Below, piece by piece: positions 24,954 to 32,445 of a stretch of 32,445 nucleotides of DNA (its first letter is position 1; each line of letters opens with the position of its first letter). The stretch covers positions 1-32,445 of the forward strand of contig WOZS01000062.1 in assembly GCA_011620135.1 (NCBI GenBank), written 5' to 3'. The DNA comes from Gammaproteobacteria bacterium. GTDB taxonomy: Bacteria > Pseudomonadota > Gammaproteobacteria > WOZS01. The position numbers and the translations under genes were made by a program. The notes below the pieces were generated by a model that was given only the letters and a program-made list of their open reading frames with translations, was not told where the DNA came from and searched no databases.

Positions 24954-25367
24954 ATGTCCTTGATGCGCGTTTTCGACATTGCCGGTTCGGCACTGAACGC
25001 CCAGGCGGTTCGCTTGAATACGGTGGCCAGCAATCTCGCCAATGCCGAGAGCATCTCCAGCAGTATCGATACCACGTATCGCGCCCGGGAGCCTGTCTTT
25101 GCAGCCATTCTCAATGACCAGTTTGGGGCTCAGGGGGTCGCGGAGGTCAAGGTGATGGGCATCTTGGAAAGCCCCGCACCGATTCGTCGCGAGTATCGGC
25201 CGGATCATCCTGCGGCCGATGCCCAGGGGTATGTCTACCTGCCCAATGTCAATGTGGTCGAGCAATTGACTGATATGCTCTCGGCCTCGCGCAGTTACCA
25301 GGATAATATCGAGGTGGCGAACACGGCCAAGTCTCTGGTAAGCCGGACATTGGAACTCGGTGCATAG
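24954..25367 (+). CDS. flgC: Flagellar proximal rod protein FlgC
   Basis: FlgC continues the proximal rod. The 137-residue product has the N-terminal signature FDIAGSALNAQAVRLNTVAS plus NLANAESI, the following YRAREPVF, and the C-terminal helix LTDMLSASRSYQDNIEVANT ending in the AKSLVSRTLELG pattern. The Tyr-rich stretch YVYLPNVNVVEQ just before the last helix is typical. AAGAGG lies a few bases before the ATG. The 81-base gap after flgB holds nothing obvious. Confidence 0.96.
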   Translation: MSLMRVFDIAGSALNAQAVRLNTVASNLANAESISSSIDTTYRAREPVFAAILNDQFGAQGVAEVKVMGILESPAPIRREYRPDHPAADAQGYVYLPNVNVVEQLTDMLSASRSYQDNIEVANTAKSLVSRTLELGA

Positions 25368-25445
25368 CGCCGTTCCTGGTCAGTCAGGAATCCTGGCCCC
25401 GGCTTGAGCAGTAGCCAATGGAAGCAAGATGAGGAGGACAGGTTT

Positions 25446-26135
25446 ATGGCCCAGATAAGCGCGCCCGGAGGAGTGACCCGTTTCAGCGCACCACCCCCCA
25501 CTCAGGATGGGGTCGTGCCCCAGAATCAAAGCTTGAATCAAGGTGATTTCCTTCGCCTGCTGACGACCCAGGTCCAGAACCAGGATCCCACCCAGCCATT
25601 GGACCCGAACCAGTTCGTCAGCCAATTGACCCAATTCAGTACATTGCAGGGCATCACCCAGCTCAATGAATCAGCCACCGCCATGAATCAGAGCGTGACT
25701 GCCAGCATGGCGGCCCGCGCATCCAGCATGCTTGGGCAGCGGGCCTTGGTGCCCGCGGATGTGGCGGTGCTTGAGTCAGATGGCGGGCTGCGTGGAGCGG
25801 TGGCTGTGCCATCAGGGGTCAATGGGCCCGTCCAGGTACAGATTCTTGATGACTCAGGGCAAGAGGTGGGCCGAATAGTGGTGCAGGCAGAAGGGGGCTC
25901 TTCCGGTCAAGAGGAGCTTGTGCCTTTTTCCTGGGATGGCAAGGGGCCTCGTGGCAGAGCCATGCCGCCTGGTACCTATCATCTGGCGGCTACCGCCAAT
26001 GGTCAGGCATTGGCCACCTATGGTGGTGCGCGGGTACAGGGTGTGGTGTTGGGATCGGATGCCACGCAGACCATGGTGGATCTAGGTGCTCTGGGGCGTG
26101 TGCCAATTGATGATATCAGGCAGTTGACACTCTAA
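25446..26135 (+). CDS. flgD: Flagellar hook cap/assembly protein FlgD
   Basis: FlgD caps the growing hook and guides FlgE polymerisation, then is discarded. The N-terminal part has the strong family motif QGDFLRLLTTQVQNQDPTQP, then LDPNQFVSQLTQFSTLQGI. After a Ser/Ala-rich stretch comes a beta-rich C-terminal part containing the FlgD Ig-like and tudor-like folds (VQVQILDDSGQEVGRIVV, PFSWDGKGPRGRAMPPGTYH). Length is 229 residues from the ATG at 25446, which has GAGGAGGACAGG upstream. A TTG at 25404 in the same frame is less likely. Confidence 0.95.
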   Translation: MAQISAPGGVTRFSAPPPTQDGVVPQNQSLNQGDFLRLLTTQVQNQDPTQPLDPNQFVSQLTQFSTLQGITQLNESATAMNQSVTASMAARASSMLGQRALVPADVAVLESDGGLRGAVAVPSGVNGPVQVQILDDSGQEVGRIVVQAEGGSSGQEELVPFSWDGKGPRGRAMPPGTYHLAATANGQALATYGGARVQGVVLGSDATQTMVDLGALGRVPIDDIRQLTL

Positions 26136-26174
26136 AAACCTTTTGGGAAGCAAGATTTTTGGGAGACAAGAAAG

Positions 26175-27413
26175 ATGGCCTCATTTGGAACAGCTGTCAG
26201 TGGCCTCAATGCGGCGCAAACCGATTTGAATGTGGTTTCCAACAACATTGCCAACGTGGGCACCACTGGCTTCAAGAACTCGAGAGCCGAGTTTGCCGAT
26301 GTGTATGCCAACGCCTTCGGTGGGGTCAATACGCCGGGTATGGGCGTGACGACTGCCCGTATCCATCAGTTGTTTACTGATGGCCAACTGACGCAAACAG
26401 GCAATCCCTACGACCTGGCCATCCAGGGTAATGGTTTTTTCATAGTGCAAAACGAGCAGGGCGTAGCCTATACGCGTGCCGGGGCCTTTGGGCCCGACCA
26501 GGAGGGTTATCTGGTCACAGCACAGGGCCAGCGCCTGCAAGGATTTGCGCCAACAGGCAATGGCGGTTTCGATACCGGTAACCTGCAGGACCTCCAGCTG
26601 CCCACGGGGCAGTCCGATCCCCAGGCCACCACGCAGGTTGCGGTGGAAGCCAACCTCGCAGCGGCTGACCAAAGACCACCAGACCGCCGCTTTGACCCCA
26701 ATGACCCCCAAAGTTACAACTATGCCACCTCGACGACAATATATGATTCTCTGGGCAATCCGCATACCATGACCCTGTATTATGTCAAGGACCGAGATAG
26801 GGGTTTTCTTCCCGGAAGAGCGACACAACAATGGACCGCCCATGCCGTCATCGATGGCAGCGAGGTCAGGCCTGCGAACATTAACTTGAGATTCGATCAA
26901 AATGGCCAGATTGCTGCAAATGGCGGCGGCACAGCCACCCTGCGCTATACCCCCGGAGGAGGGGCTGCTCCCATGACCATCGACTTGGATCTCAGTGGCA
27001 CCACGGCATATGACGAGCAGTACAGCCTCAATCGCATCACCCAGGATGGCCGGTCCATTGGTTCCCTGACTGGGCTTGATATCGACAACAACGGAGTCTT
27101 GACGGCTCGCTTCACTGATGGCTCCACGGAGGTTCTGGGCCAGGTGGCGTTGGCCAATTTTGCCAACCCGGAAGGCTTGCAACCTATCGGCGATACCCAA
27201 TGGGCCGAGAGTGGCAATTCAGGACCTGTCCTGGTGGGGCAGGCCGGCAATGGCGGTTTCGGTACCATCACAGCCTCTGCGCTGGAAGGTTCCAATGTGG
27301 ATCTGGTCTCCCAGTTGGTGAATCTGATTATGGCGCAGCGCAATTTCCAGGCCAACACCCAGTCCATCACCGCTTGGAACAATGTCACGCAGAACATCCT
27401 CAATGTGCGTTGA
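26175..27413 (+). CDS. flgE: Flagellar hook protein FlgE
   Basis: FlgE is the major hook subunit, the flexible joint between rod and filament. The 412-residue product has the axial-protein N-terminus FGTAVSGLNAAQTDLNVVSN followed by NIANVGTTGFK, the FlgE core YDLAIQGNGFFIVQNEQG, and the middle D1/D2 region with TSTTIYDSLGNPHTMTLYYV. The C-terminal helix ends NFQANTQSITAWNNVTQNIL, a clear match. Length is close to the 402 of E. coli. It is 39 bases after flgD. Confidence 0.96.
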   Translation: MASFGTAVSGLNAAQTDLNVVSNNIANVGTTGFKNSRAEFADVYANAFGGVNTPGMGVTTARIHQLFTDGQLTQTGNPYDLAIQGNGFFIVQNEQGVAYTRAGAFGPDQEGYLVTAQGQRLQGFAPTGNGGFDTGNLQDLQLPTGQSDPQATTQVAVEANLAAADQRPPDRRFDPNDPQSYNYATSTTIYDSLGNPHTMTLYYVKDRDRGFLPGRATQQWTAHAVIDGSEVRPANINLRFDQNGQIAANGGGTATLRYTPGGGAAPMTIDLDLSGTTAYDEQYSLNRITQDGRSIGSLTGLDIDNNGVLTARFTDGSTEVLGQVALANFANPEGLQPIGDTQWAESGNSGPVLVGQAGNGGFGTITASALEGSNVDLVSQLVNLIMAQRNFQANTQSITAWNNVTQNILNVR

Positions 27414-27436
27414 TCCCTTGATAAGGGGAGCCTGAT

Positions 27437-28180
27437 ATGGACCGAATGGCGTATGTCGCCATGTCTGGAGCCAAGGAGCTTTTCCTGGCACAGGAAGGGC
27501 ATAATAACAACCTTGCCAACATGGACACGAATGGTTTTCTTGCAGATCGCTTCCAGCAAAGAGCCATGCCTGTGTTTGGGGATGTCCTGGCCACCAGGGT
27601 GCAGGCCATGACCGAGACACCTGCCCTTGATCTCAGTCCAGGTCCCATGACGCCCACCGGGCGGGATCTGGATGTGGCCATGAGTGGTCGCGGCTGGATC
27701 TCTGTGTTGGGCGTTGATGGTGGCGAATCGTTCGTGCGCTCGGCATCCTTGCAGGTGACACCAGCCGGTCAGCTGGTGACCGAATCTGGCAGGCCGGTTT
27801 TGGGTAATTTCGGCCCCATTGTTCTGCCACCTTTTCAGAGACTCAGTATTGCATCGGATGGTACCATCTCGATGGTGCCCCAGGGCCAAACGCCCGAGAT
27901 GCAGCAGACAGTCGATCGCATCAAGATGGTTGACCCCATTCCCAACCAATTGCGCAAGGCCACTGATGGCACCATTCAGGTCCAGAATCGCTTGCTCCAG
28001 CCAGCCGATGCCGGGTTGCGCCTGACACCGATGGTCCTGCAAGGCAGCAATGTCTCAGGGGTCGGCGAGCTGGTGGCCCTCCTTGATGATGCAAGGCGCT
28101 ATGAGATGCATATTCGTTTCCTCAGCGAGTCAAGGGATAACGAAGGAGCAGGAACCTCCCTGCTGCGACTGGGAAGTTGA
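27437..28180 (+). CDS. flgF: Flagellar proximal rod protein FlgF
   Basis: FlgF lies between the proximal rod and the FlgG distal rod. The 247-residue product has the N-terminal motif YVAMSGAKELFLAQEGHNNN and NLANMDTNGF. The usual DLDVAMSGRGWISVLG block follows, and a C-terminal LDDARRYEMHIRFLSES helix. The variant NNNLANMDTNGF replaces the more usual NNLANxxTxGF and fits FlgF. It starts 23 bases after flgE. The 100-base gap downstream, before flgG, shows no promoter or terminator I can support. Confidence 0.95.
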   Translation: MDRMAYVAMSGAKELFLAQEGHNNNLANMDTNGFLADRFQQRAMPVFGDVLATRVQAMTETPALDLSPGPMTPTGRDLDVAMSGRGWISVLGVDGGESFVRSASLQVTPAGQLVTESGRPVLGNFGPIVLPPFQRLSIASDGTISMVPQGQTPEMQQTVDRIKMVDPIPNQLRKATDGTIQVQNRLLQPADAGLRLTPMVLQGSNVSGVGELVALLDDARRYEMHIRFLSESRDNEGAGTSLLRLGS

Positions 28181-28280
28181 GGCCCGCTGGGTTTTTCGTT
28201 AACACAAGACGGGCAGCAGCCAAGGCAGTCCTCGGCAAGCAAGATGGGTCTATGGTAGAACATTTGGAGTATGGTGGATC

Positions 28281-29066
28281 ATGAATCCTGCACTGTGGAT
28301 TGGAAAGACGGGCGTTGATGCCCAGAACACGCGGCTTGCGGTCATTGCCAACAACCTGGCCAATATCAACACCACCGGTTTCAAGGCCGATCGTGCAATA
28401 TTCCAGGATCTGTTCTATCAGAACGTGCGGCAGCCAGGTGCCCAGGCCAATCAGATCAACACATTGCCATCGGGGCTGCAGTTGGGCACTGGTGTGCAGC
28501 TGGCCTATACACAAAAGCTCTTTACCGATGGCAGCTATCAGAACACGGGCGCGCCGTTGGATGTGGCCATCAATGGGCGTGGCTTTTTCCAGGTGCTGTT
28601 GCCCGATGGCACCTTGGCCTACACCAGGGACGGCACATTCCAGCTGGATGAAAATGGCCAGATGCTGACTTCTGGCGGCTATACCCTGGAACCAGGTATC
28701 CAGATTCCCGATAATGCCCAGAATATCTTCATCAGCCGCGATGGTATTGTAAGCGTCAAGTTGCCCAATGATCCAACCCCCAACCAGGTAGGCAACATTC
28801 AGCTGGCAGACTTCATCAACCCGGCAGGCTTGCAGCCCATCGGAGAAAATCTGTTTCTGGAGAGCCAGTCCAGCGGGCCACCCAACATTGATGATCCGGC
28901 TAATAACGGTTTTGGGGTTTTGCGTCAGGGGATGCTGGAGACCTCCAATGTGAATGCCGTTGAAGAACTGGTGAGCATGATCGAGGCGCAACGTGCTTAT
29001 GAAATGAATACCCGCGCCATTTCCACCGCAGATCAAATGCTGCAATTCATGACCACCAATCTGTAA
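28281..29066 (+). CDS. flgG: Flagellar distal rod protein FlgG
   Basis: FlgG makes up the distal rod that passes through the P- and L-rings. The 261-residue product (E. coli 260) carries WIGKTGVDAQNTRLAVIANN and NLANINTTGFK, then the FlgG-specific NTLPSGLQLGTGVQLAYTQK and FTDGSYQNTGAPLDVAINGR. The end EELVSMIEAQRAYEMNTRAI leads to STADQMLQFMTTNL. It is among the best conserved axial proteins and the match is complete. Confidence 0.97.
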   Translation: MNPALWIGKTGVDAQNTRLAVIANNLANINTTGFKADRAIFQDLFYQNVRQPGAQANQINTLPSGLQLGTGVQLAYTQKLFTDGSYQNTGAPLDVAINGRGFFQVLLPDGTLAYTRDGTFQLDENGQMLTSGGYTLEPGIQIPDNAQNIFISRDGIVSVKLPNDPTPNQVGNIQLADFINPAGLQPIGENLFLESQSSGPPNIDDPANNGFGVLRQGMLETSNVNAVEELVSMIEAQRAYEMNTRAISTADQMLQFMTTNL

Positions 29067-29100
29067 CTTGCCCTGGATCCACGACGGTAGGCAACACGAG

Positions 29101-29784
29101 ATGAGCATGCAGCCCGACGCTGCTTTTAAGGCCTGTGCCATGGTGTTGGCGACAATGCTTGCAGGATGCGCCCATGAGCTACCCCAGCGGGATCCTGCGT
29201 ATGCAGCAGTCTATCCACCCCCCTTGCCGCCCACCGAGCAGACAGGAGCCATTTACAGCACTGGCTACATGATGAACTGGTATGCCGATGCCAGGGCCTA
29301 TCGCATCGGTGATGTGATTACCATCGTCCTCGCCGAGAACATGAATGGTACCAAGACCGCCACCACCAACACCGACAAGACCAATGATGTCACCCAGACC
29401 ATCAATCAGCTTTTTGGTCTTTCTCAGAGACATACCCAACAGGATTTTGGTCTGGATGTGACAGCTGACCGAGCCTTTCGCAGCAATGGGACCAGCGCCC
29501 AGCGCAACGCCTTGACTGGCATGCTGGCGGTGACGGTGGCCCGTGTCTTGCCCAATGGCAATCTGGTGGTGCGGGGTGAAAAATCCATTGGTCTCAACCA
29601 GGGCAGCGAGGTGATCCAGTTCAGCGGCATCATCCGTGCCGAAGATATCACACCTGCCAACACGGTACTCTCCACGCAGGTGGCGGATGCGCGCATCAGC
29701 TATCGTGGTCGTGGGGTGTTGGATGAAACCAATCGCCAGGGGTGGCTGGGGCGGTTTTTTAGCAGCCCTGTCTGGCCGTTCTGA
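29101..29784 (+). CDS. flgH: Flagellar L-ring lipoprotein FlgH
   Basis: FlgH forms the L-ring bushing in the outer membrane. The signal peptide ends in a lipobox LAGC with Cys23 as the lipid-attachment site, giving a mature lipoprotein. The domain shows ARAYRIGDVITIVLAENMNG, MLAVTVARVLPNGNLVVRGE and KSIGLNQGSEVIQFSGIIRA, ending in QGWLGRFFSSPVWPF. All are FlgH signatures. Length is 227 residues from the ATG at 29101. An in-frame TTG at 29068 is rejected because the ATG places the lipobox correctly. Presence of this gene implies an outer membrane. Confidence 0.96.
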   Translation: MSMQPDAAFKACAMVLATMLAGCAHELPQRDPAYAAVYPPPLPPTEQTGAIYSTGYMMNWYADARAYRIGDVITIVLAENMNGTKTATTNTDKTNDVTQTINQLFGLSQRHTQQDFGLDVTADRAFRSNGTSAQRNALTGMLAVTVARVLPNGNLVVRGEKSIGLNQGSEVIQFSGIIRAEDITPANTVLSTQVADARISYRGRGVLDETNRQGWLGRFFSSPVWPF

Positions 29785-29790
29785 GTCTCT

Positions 29791-30957
29791 ATGAAGCCTA
29801 TGAAGACTCTTCGACATGCCTTCACCTCCACAGGAGAGATGACCATTCAACGGGTATGGCGACTGTTTGCCTGGGGAGCGCTGTGCTGGCCCATGTTTAT
29901 GGTGGGCACAGCCCAGGCCGAGCGCATCAAGGATCTGGCCACCTGGTCTGGCGTGCGCGCCAATCAGCTGGTGGGGTATGGTTTGGTGACCGGGCTTGAT
30001 CAATCAGGCGATCAAACGACGCAAACCCCTTTTACCGTGCAGACCCTGCGCAACATGCTGCTCAAACAAGGCATTTCTGTTCCGCCGGGGCAGTTCATCC
30101 GTTTGCGTGATGTGGCTGCCGTGGCAGTCCAGGCAGATATGCCTCCTTTTGCGAGGCCTGGACAAAGCATTGATGTCACTGTCTCTTCCATAGGGAATGC
30201 CAGCAGTCTGCGCGGTGGGTCGCTGTTGATGACGCCTTTGTTTGGTGCCGATGGCCAGGTCTATGCCATGGCTCAGGGCAGTGTGGTTGTACCAGGGGTC
30301 GGGGTGCAGGGTACGGCGGCTCGGTTGTCGGTCAATACCCCAACAGCAGGAAGGGTCCCTGGTGGGGCCACGGTGGAAAAGGCTGTTGGCAGCCCTTTTG
30401 CGGCCAACAAAGAGCTCACGCTCCTGCTCAAGAAACCTGATTTCACCACAGCACAGCGTATCAGCGAGGCGATCAACGAGAACCTGGGCAAAGGGACGGC
30501 CCACGCCCTGGACAGCGGAGCTGTGACGATTGCAGCACCCCAGAATTCAGGATACAGGGTCAATTTCATTGCAATGCTCGAGAACATCGAGGTCGCCCCT
30601 TCTATCGAAACACCGCTTGTGGTCATCAACAGTCGGACTGGTACCGTGGTGATCTCAGGATCGGTGCGCATCAGGCCTGCGGCCGTTTCTCATGGCAATC
30701 TCGCGGTACGCATCGCAGAAGGGGCCCAGGTTGTCCAGCCACAGCCCTTTGGAGCAGGCCAGACGGCGGTGGTACCGCAAACCCAGATTCAGATGCAGCA
30801 GGAACGACCAGAAATGTTCATGGTTCAAGCAGGCGCCTCCCTGGATGAACTGGTTCAGGCGGTGAATCGGGTGGGAGCCAGCCCCGATGACTTGATTGCC
30901 ATCCTGGAAGCGCTCAAGGAGGCAGGCGCCTTGCGGGCGGATCTGGAGGTGATTTGA
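29791..30957 (+). CDS. flgI: Flagellar P-ring protein FlgI
   Basis: FlgI forms the periplasmic P-ring around the rod after export by the Sec pathway. The mature protein should begin at ERIKDLATWSGVRANQLVGY, continuing with GLVTGLDQSGD. Later blocks are RAGDVAAVAV-like RLRDVAAVAVQADMP, PTAGRVPGGATVEK and the end LVQAVNRVGASPDDLIAILE. From the ATG at 29791 it has 388 residues. From the ATG at 29839 it has 372, nearer the family norm and with a classic 27-residue signal peptide ending GTAQA, but its AGGAG lies very close. The start is therefore uncertain. It is six bases after flgH. Confidence 0.95.
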   Translation: MKPMKTLRHAFTSTGEMTIQRVWRLFAWGALCWPMFMVGTAQAERIKDLATWSGVRANQLVGYGLVTGLDQSGDQTTQTPFTVQTLRNMLLKQGISVPPGQFIRLRDVAAVAVQADMPPFARPGQSIDVTVSSIGNASSLRGGSLLMTPLFGADGQVYAMAQGSVVVPGVGVQGTAARLSVNTPTAGRVPGGATVEKAVGSPFAANKELTLLLKKPDFTTAQRISEAINENLGKGTAHALDSGAVTIAAPQNSGYRVNFIAMLENIEVAPSIETPLVVINSRTGTVVISGSVRIRPAAVSHGNLAVRIAEGAQVVQPQPFGAGQTAVVPQTQIQMQQERPEMFMVQAGASLDELVQAVNRVGASPDDLIAILEALKEAGALRADLEVI

Positions 30958-30958
30958 G

Positions 30959-31022
30959 AAGGTTGCAGCCCCTGGTCTGGGTTGATCTGGACAGCCAACC
31001 TTTGCGACCAACCTGTTTTTTT
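30959..31022 (+). terminator. Possible terminator/attenuator between flgI and flgJ
   Basis: Two GGTTG elements (30961-30965, 30980-30984) and two CCAACC elements (30995-31000, 31008-31013) precede a run of seven T (31016-31022). AGGTTG at 30960-30965 can pair with CAACCT at 31009-31014, one base before the T-run. The inner pair can form its own stem of five. The stems are short with long loops, so termination efficiency is uncertain. Confidence 0.35.
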
Positions 31023-31090
31023 ATCCTACCACCCATCAAGCATGAGCCCTGGGTAGCCTGAGGGGATGTATTACCCATGAGGTATGAGTC

Positions 31091-32068
31091 ATGCAGATAA
31101 CCAATCCATCATCGGGCATGGTGCTGAATAGCCAGACCATTGCTGACCTGAAGGTATTGGCCAGGGAAAATCCCCGACAGAACGCTGCAGCGGTAGCCCA
31201 TCAATTTGAATCCCTCCTGGTGGGTCTGTTGCTCAAGGAGTCCCACAAGGATAACCTGGGCGGCAAGCTCTTTGAGAGTCATGCCACAGAACTGGCCCAG
31301 GAATTATTGGACCAGGAAGTAGGCTTGCATGTGGCCCAGAAGGCCAATCTGGGTTTTGACAAGCTGCTGATGCAGGCCATTCCCCAAGGATCTCTTGATT
31401 CTCTTCCCCGAGCCGGGCAACAGCGGTCAGGTTCCGGTCAAGCGTTGCAGCAGGGCATGCTGTCTGTGGACATGCATGATCTGCGACATGGTATGCCTGC
31501 TGCTCGGATGCCGGCGCCTCGGGTGGTGGATGGCACAAGGGCAGCGGGGGATGGCGCATCCCAGAGACAGCCGTGGAGCCGCGAGGCCTTTGTGGCTGCA
31601 CTGCAAGGACCCATTGCCACTGTGGCAGGGCAGTTGGGTGTGGATGCACGTGCCCTGATGGCCCAGGCGGCATTGGAGAGCGGTTGGGGTAGACGCATCC
31701 TGCAGTTGCCCAATGGCCAATCCAGCTGCAATGTATTCAATATCAAGGCTGATCCGGCATGGACGGGACCAGCTGTGGCAGCGGCAGCCGTAGAGGATGA
31801 GGGAGGGATTGCGGTACTGCACACCAGCCGCTTTCGCGTCTATGGGAGCCTGCAGGAGAGTGTCGCCGATTATGCTGATTTTCTGCGCCGCAATCCCCGC
31901 TACCAGGAGGCGTTGAGGCAGCAAGATGCTGCCGAGTATATCGCTGCCCTGGCAAAGGCTGGCTATGCGACCGATCACGGTTATGTCGCCAAGGTGTTGG
32001 GGGTCATGGAGCACCCCGCCATTCAGGCCATCGCCACCTCGCCATCTTCTGCTGCAGTGATGTCATGA
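31091..32068 (+). CDS. flgJ: Rod-cap and peptidoglycan hydrolase FlgJ
   Basis: FlgJ caps the growing rod and cuts peptidoglycan so that it can pass. The N-terminal rod-binding domain (about residues 30-100) includes AAAVAHQFESLLVGLLLKES and ELAQELLDQEVG. A Gly/Pro/Arg-rich linker leads to a C-terminal GH73 glucosaminidase domain: MAQAALESGWGRR, with the likely catalytic Glu196, then CNVFNIKADPAWTGP and ESVADYADFLRRNPRYQEAL. The 325-residue bifunctional form is the beta/gammaproteobacterial type. It is 133 bases after flgI, separated by the possible terminator. The flgK and flgL genes, which often follow, are not present. Confidence 0.96.
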   Translation: MQITNPSSGMVLNSQTIADLKVLARENPRQNAAAVAHQFESLLVGLLLKESHKDNLGGKLFESHATELAQELLDQEVGLHVAQKANLGFDKLLMQAIPQGSLDSLPRAGQQRSGSGQALQQGMLSVDMHDLRHGMPAARMPAPRVVDGTRAAGDGASQRQPWSREAFVAALQGPIATVAGQLGVDARALMAQAALESGWGRRILQLPNGQSSCNVFNIKADPAWTGPAVAAAAVEDEGGIAVLHTSRFRVYGSLQESVADYADFLRRNPRYQEALRQQDAAEYIAALAKAGYATDHGYVAKVLGVMEHPAIQAIATSPSSAAVMS

Positions 32069-32243
32069 TGGTCTGCGGTCTTACCCTCAAGACCAGTATT
32101 TGCCTGCCGCTAATTGACATGATGTCAGCCGGTTTGTGGTGGCAGGAGCCCCGAGGAACCGGGCTGATGATCTGGGCGATCTGATGCTTATTTATTGTTA
32201 TTAAGATGAGCTAGGGTGGGAATCTATTGTTAAGGGGGGGGTT
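32069..32243. other. Intergenic region after flgJ with hairpins and a palindrome
   Basis: This 175-base gap contains a perfect six-pair hairpin (GGTCTT at 32077-32082 with AAGACC at 32089-32094, six-base loop) with only a weak T-stretch after it. It also holds the palindrome TGACAT-G-ATGTCA (32115-32127) and a CCGGTT/AACCGG stem (32129-32134 with 32157-32162, 22-base loop). The last 60 bases are AT-rich up to a run of eight G. The first hairpin may end the flg operon. The palindrome may be an operator for the next gene. Confidence 0.45.
32115..32127. promoter_or_regulatory. Palindrome TGACAT-G-ATGTCA, candidate operator
   Basis: A perfect 6-1-6 inverted repeat overlapping a TTGACA hexamer (32114-32119). 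No matching -10 lies at normal spacing (TGGTGG is there instead). The symmetric form suggests a dimeric regulator's site, but only one copy is seen and the regulator is unknown. Confidence 0.3.
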
Positions 32244-32438
32244 ATGCCTTGGAATGAGCATCAATACCCCGCTTCATGGAAAAATTTTACAGCTCCAGTC
32301 CGCAAGAAGATGATTGAAATCGGTAATGCCCTGCTCGAAGAGGGCTATCCCGAACATCGGGCCATCTCCATCGCCACCGCTCAGGGTAAGGAATGGGCCG
32401 AGAATCGGGAAAAGCAGGTACGAAAAAAGGGGACTTGA
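32244..32438 (+). CDS. Small conserved protein of unknown function (YdaT N-terminal-like)
   Basis: The 64-residue basic, hydrophilic product contains MPWNEHQYPASWKNF, VRKKMIEIGNALLEEGYPEH and RAISIATAQGKEWAENREKQ. This pattern (Tyr-Pro, Lys-Asn, then NALLEEGY, RAI, IAT, WAEN) is one I recognise from small uncharacterised bacterial proteins and from the N-terminal half of Bacillus YdaT-type proteins. No function is known to me. There are no membrane segments or signal peptide. A run of eight G (32234-32241) with TT before the ATG is its ribosome-binding site. It lies 175 bases after flgJ, probably as a separate transcription unit, so a flagellar role is not implied. Confidence 0.82.
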   Translation: MPWNEHQYPASWKNFTAPVRKKMIEIGNALLEEGYPEHRAISIATAQGKEWAENREKQVRKKGT

Positions 32439-32445
32439 GCCATGG

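Noticed and set aside
26181-28042. Minus-strand frames opposite flgE and flgF
   Set aside because: Antisense shadows of conserved axial proteins, without ribosome-binding site or domain.
28181-28280. Terminator or promoter between flgF and flgG (CCCGCTGGGTTTTT)
   Set aside because: The potential stem is only three pairs, and no -35/-10 pair is convincing. A break between two rod genes would also be unexpected.

Overview
The window is chromosomal DNA of a Gram-negative, flagellated proteobacterium and is almost entirely coding. L-ring and P-ring genes (flgH, flgI) show an outer membrane. CheZ, a MotC/MotD-type stator and the order fliA-cheY-cheZ-motA-motB point to the beta/gammaproteobacterial side. 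The left edge, with recA joined directly to alaS and no recX, recalls the arrangement I remember from Acidithiobacillus. I treat that as a weak guess at an Acidithiobacillia-like organism, not an identification.

Layout: (1) Bases 1-4544 are housekeeping: the 3' end of recA, alaS overlapping it by four bases, and lysC behind a candidate sigma-70 promoter. (2) Bases 4581-12196 hold fliL-fliM-fliN-fliO-fliP-fliQ-fliR-flhB-flhA: C-ring parts plus the whole membrane export gate. (3) Bases 12246-16059 hold fliA (sigma-28), cheY, cheZ and the stator pair motA/motB. (4) Bases 16146-23583 hold fliE-fliF-fliG-fliH-fliI-fliJ-fliK: MS-ring, rotor, export ATPase complex and hook-length control. (5) flgA alone lies on the minus strand. 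(6) Bases 24471-32068 hold flgB-flgC-flgD-flgE-flgF-flgG-flgH-flgI-flgJ: rod, hook and rings. (7) A small conserved protein of unknown function closes the window.

Together these genes encode nearly a complete hook-basal body with its export apparatus, motor and the output end of chemotaxis. Not present here are flagellin and its cap and chaperones, flgK, flgL, flgM, flgN, flhF, flhG, cheA, cheB, cheW, receptors and a master regulator, so they must be elsewhere or absent.

I did not find a new kind of system. The observations most worth checking are a FliG whose torque helix lacks two usual charged residues and whose preceding loop carries an insertion, a perfect-register 42-bp triplication inside fliK, the direct lysC-fliL junction with no csrA, the missing flhF/flhG and cheA/cheB blocks, and a possible alternative-hairpin attenuator between flgI and flgJ. 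No tRNA, rRNA, CRISPR or insertion sequence was seen.
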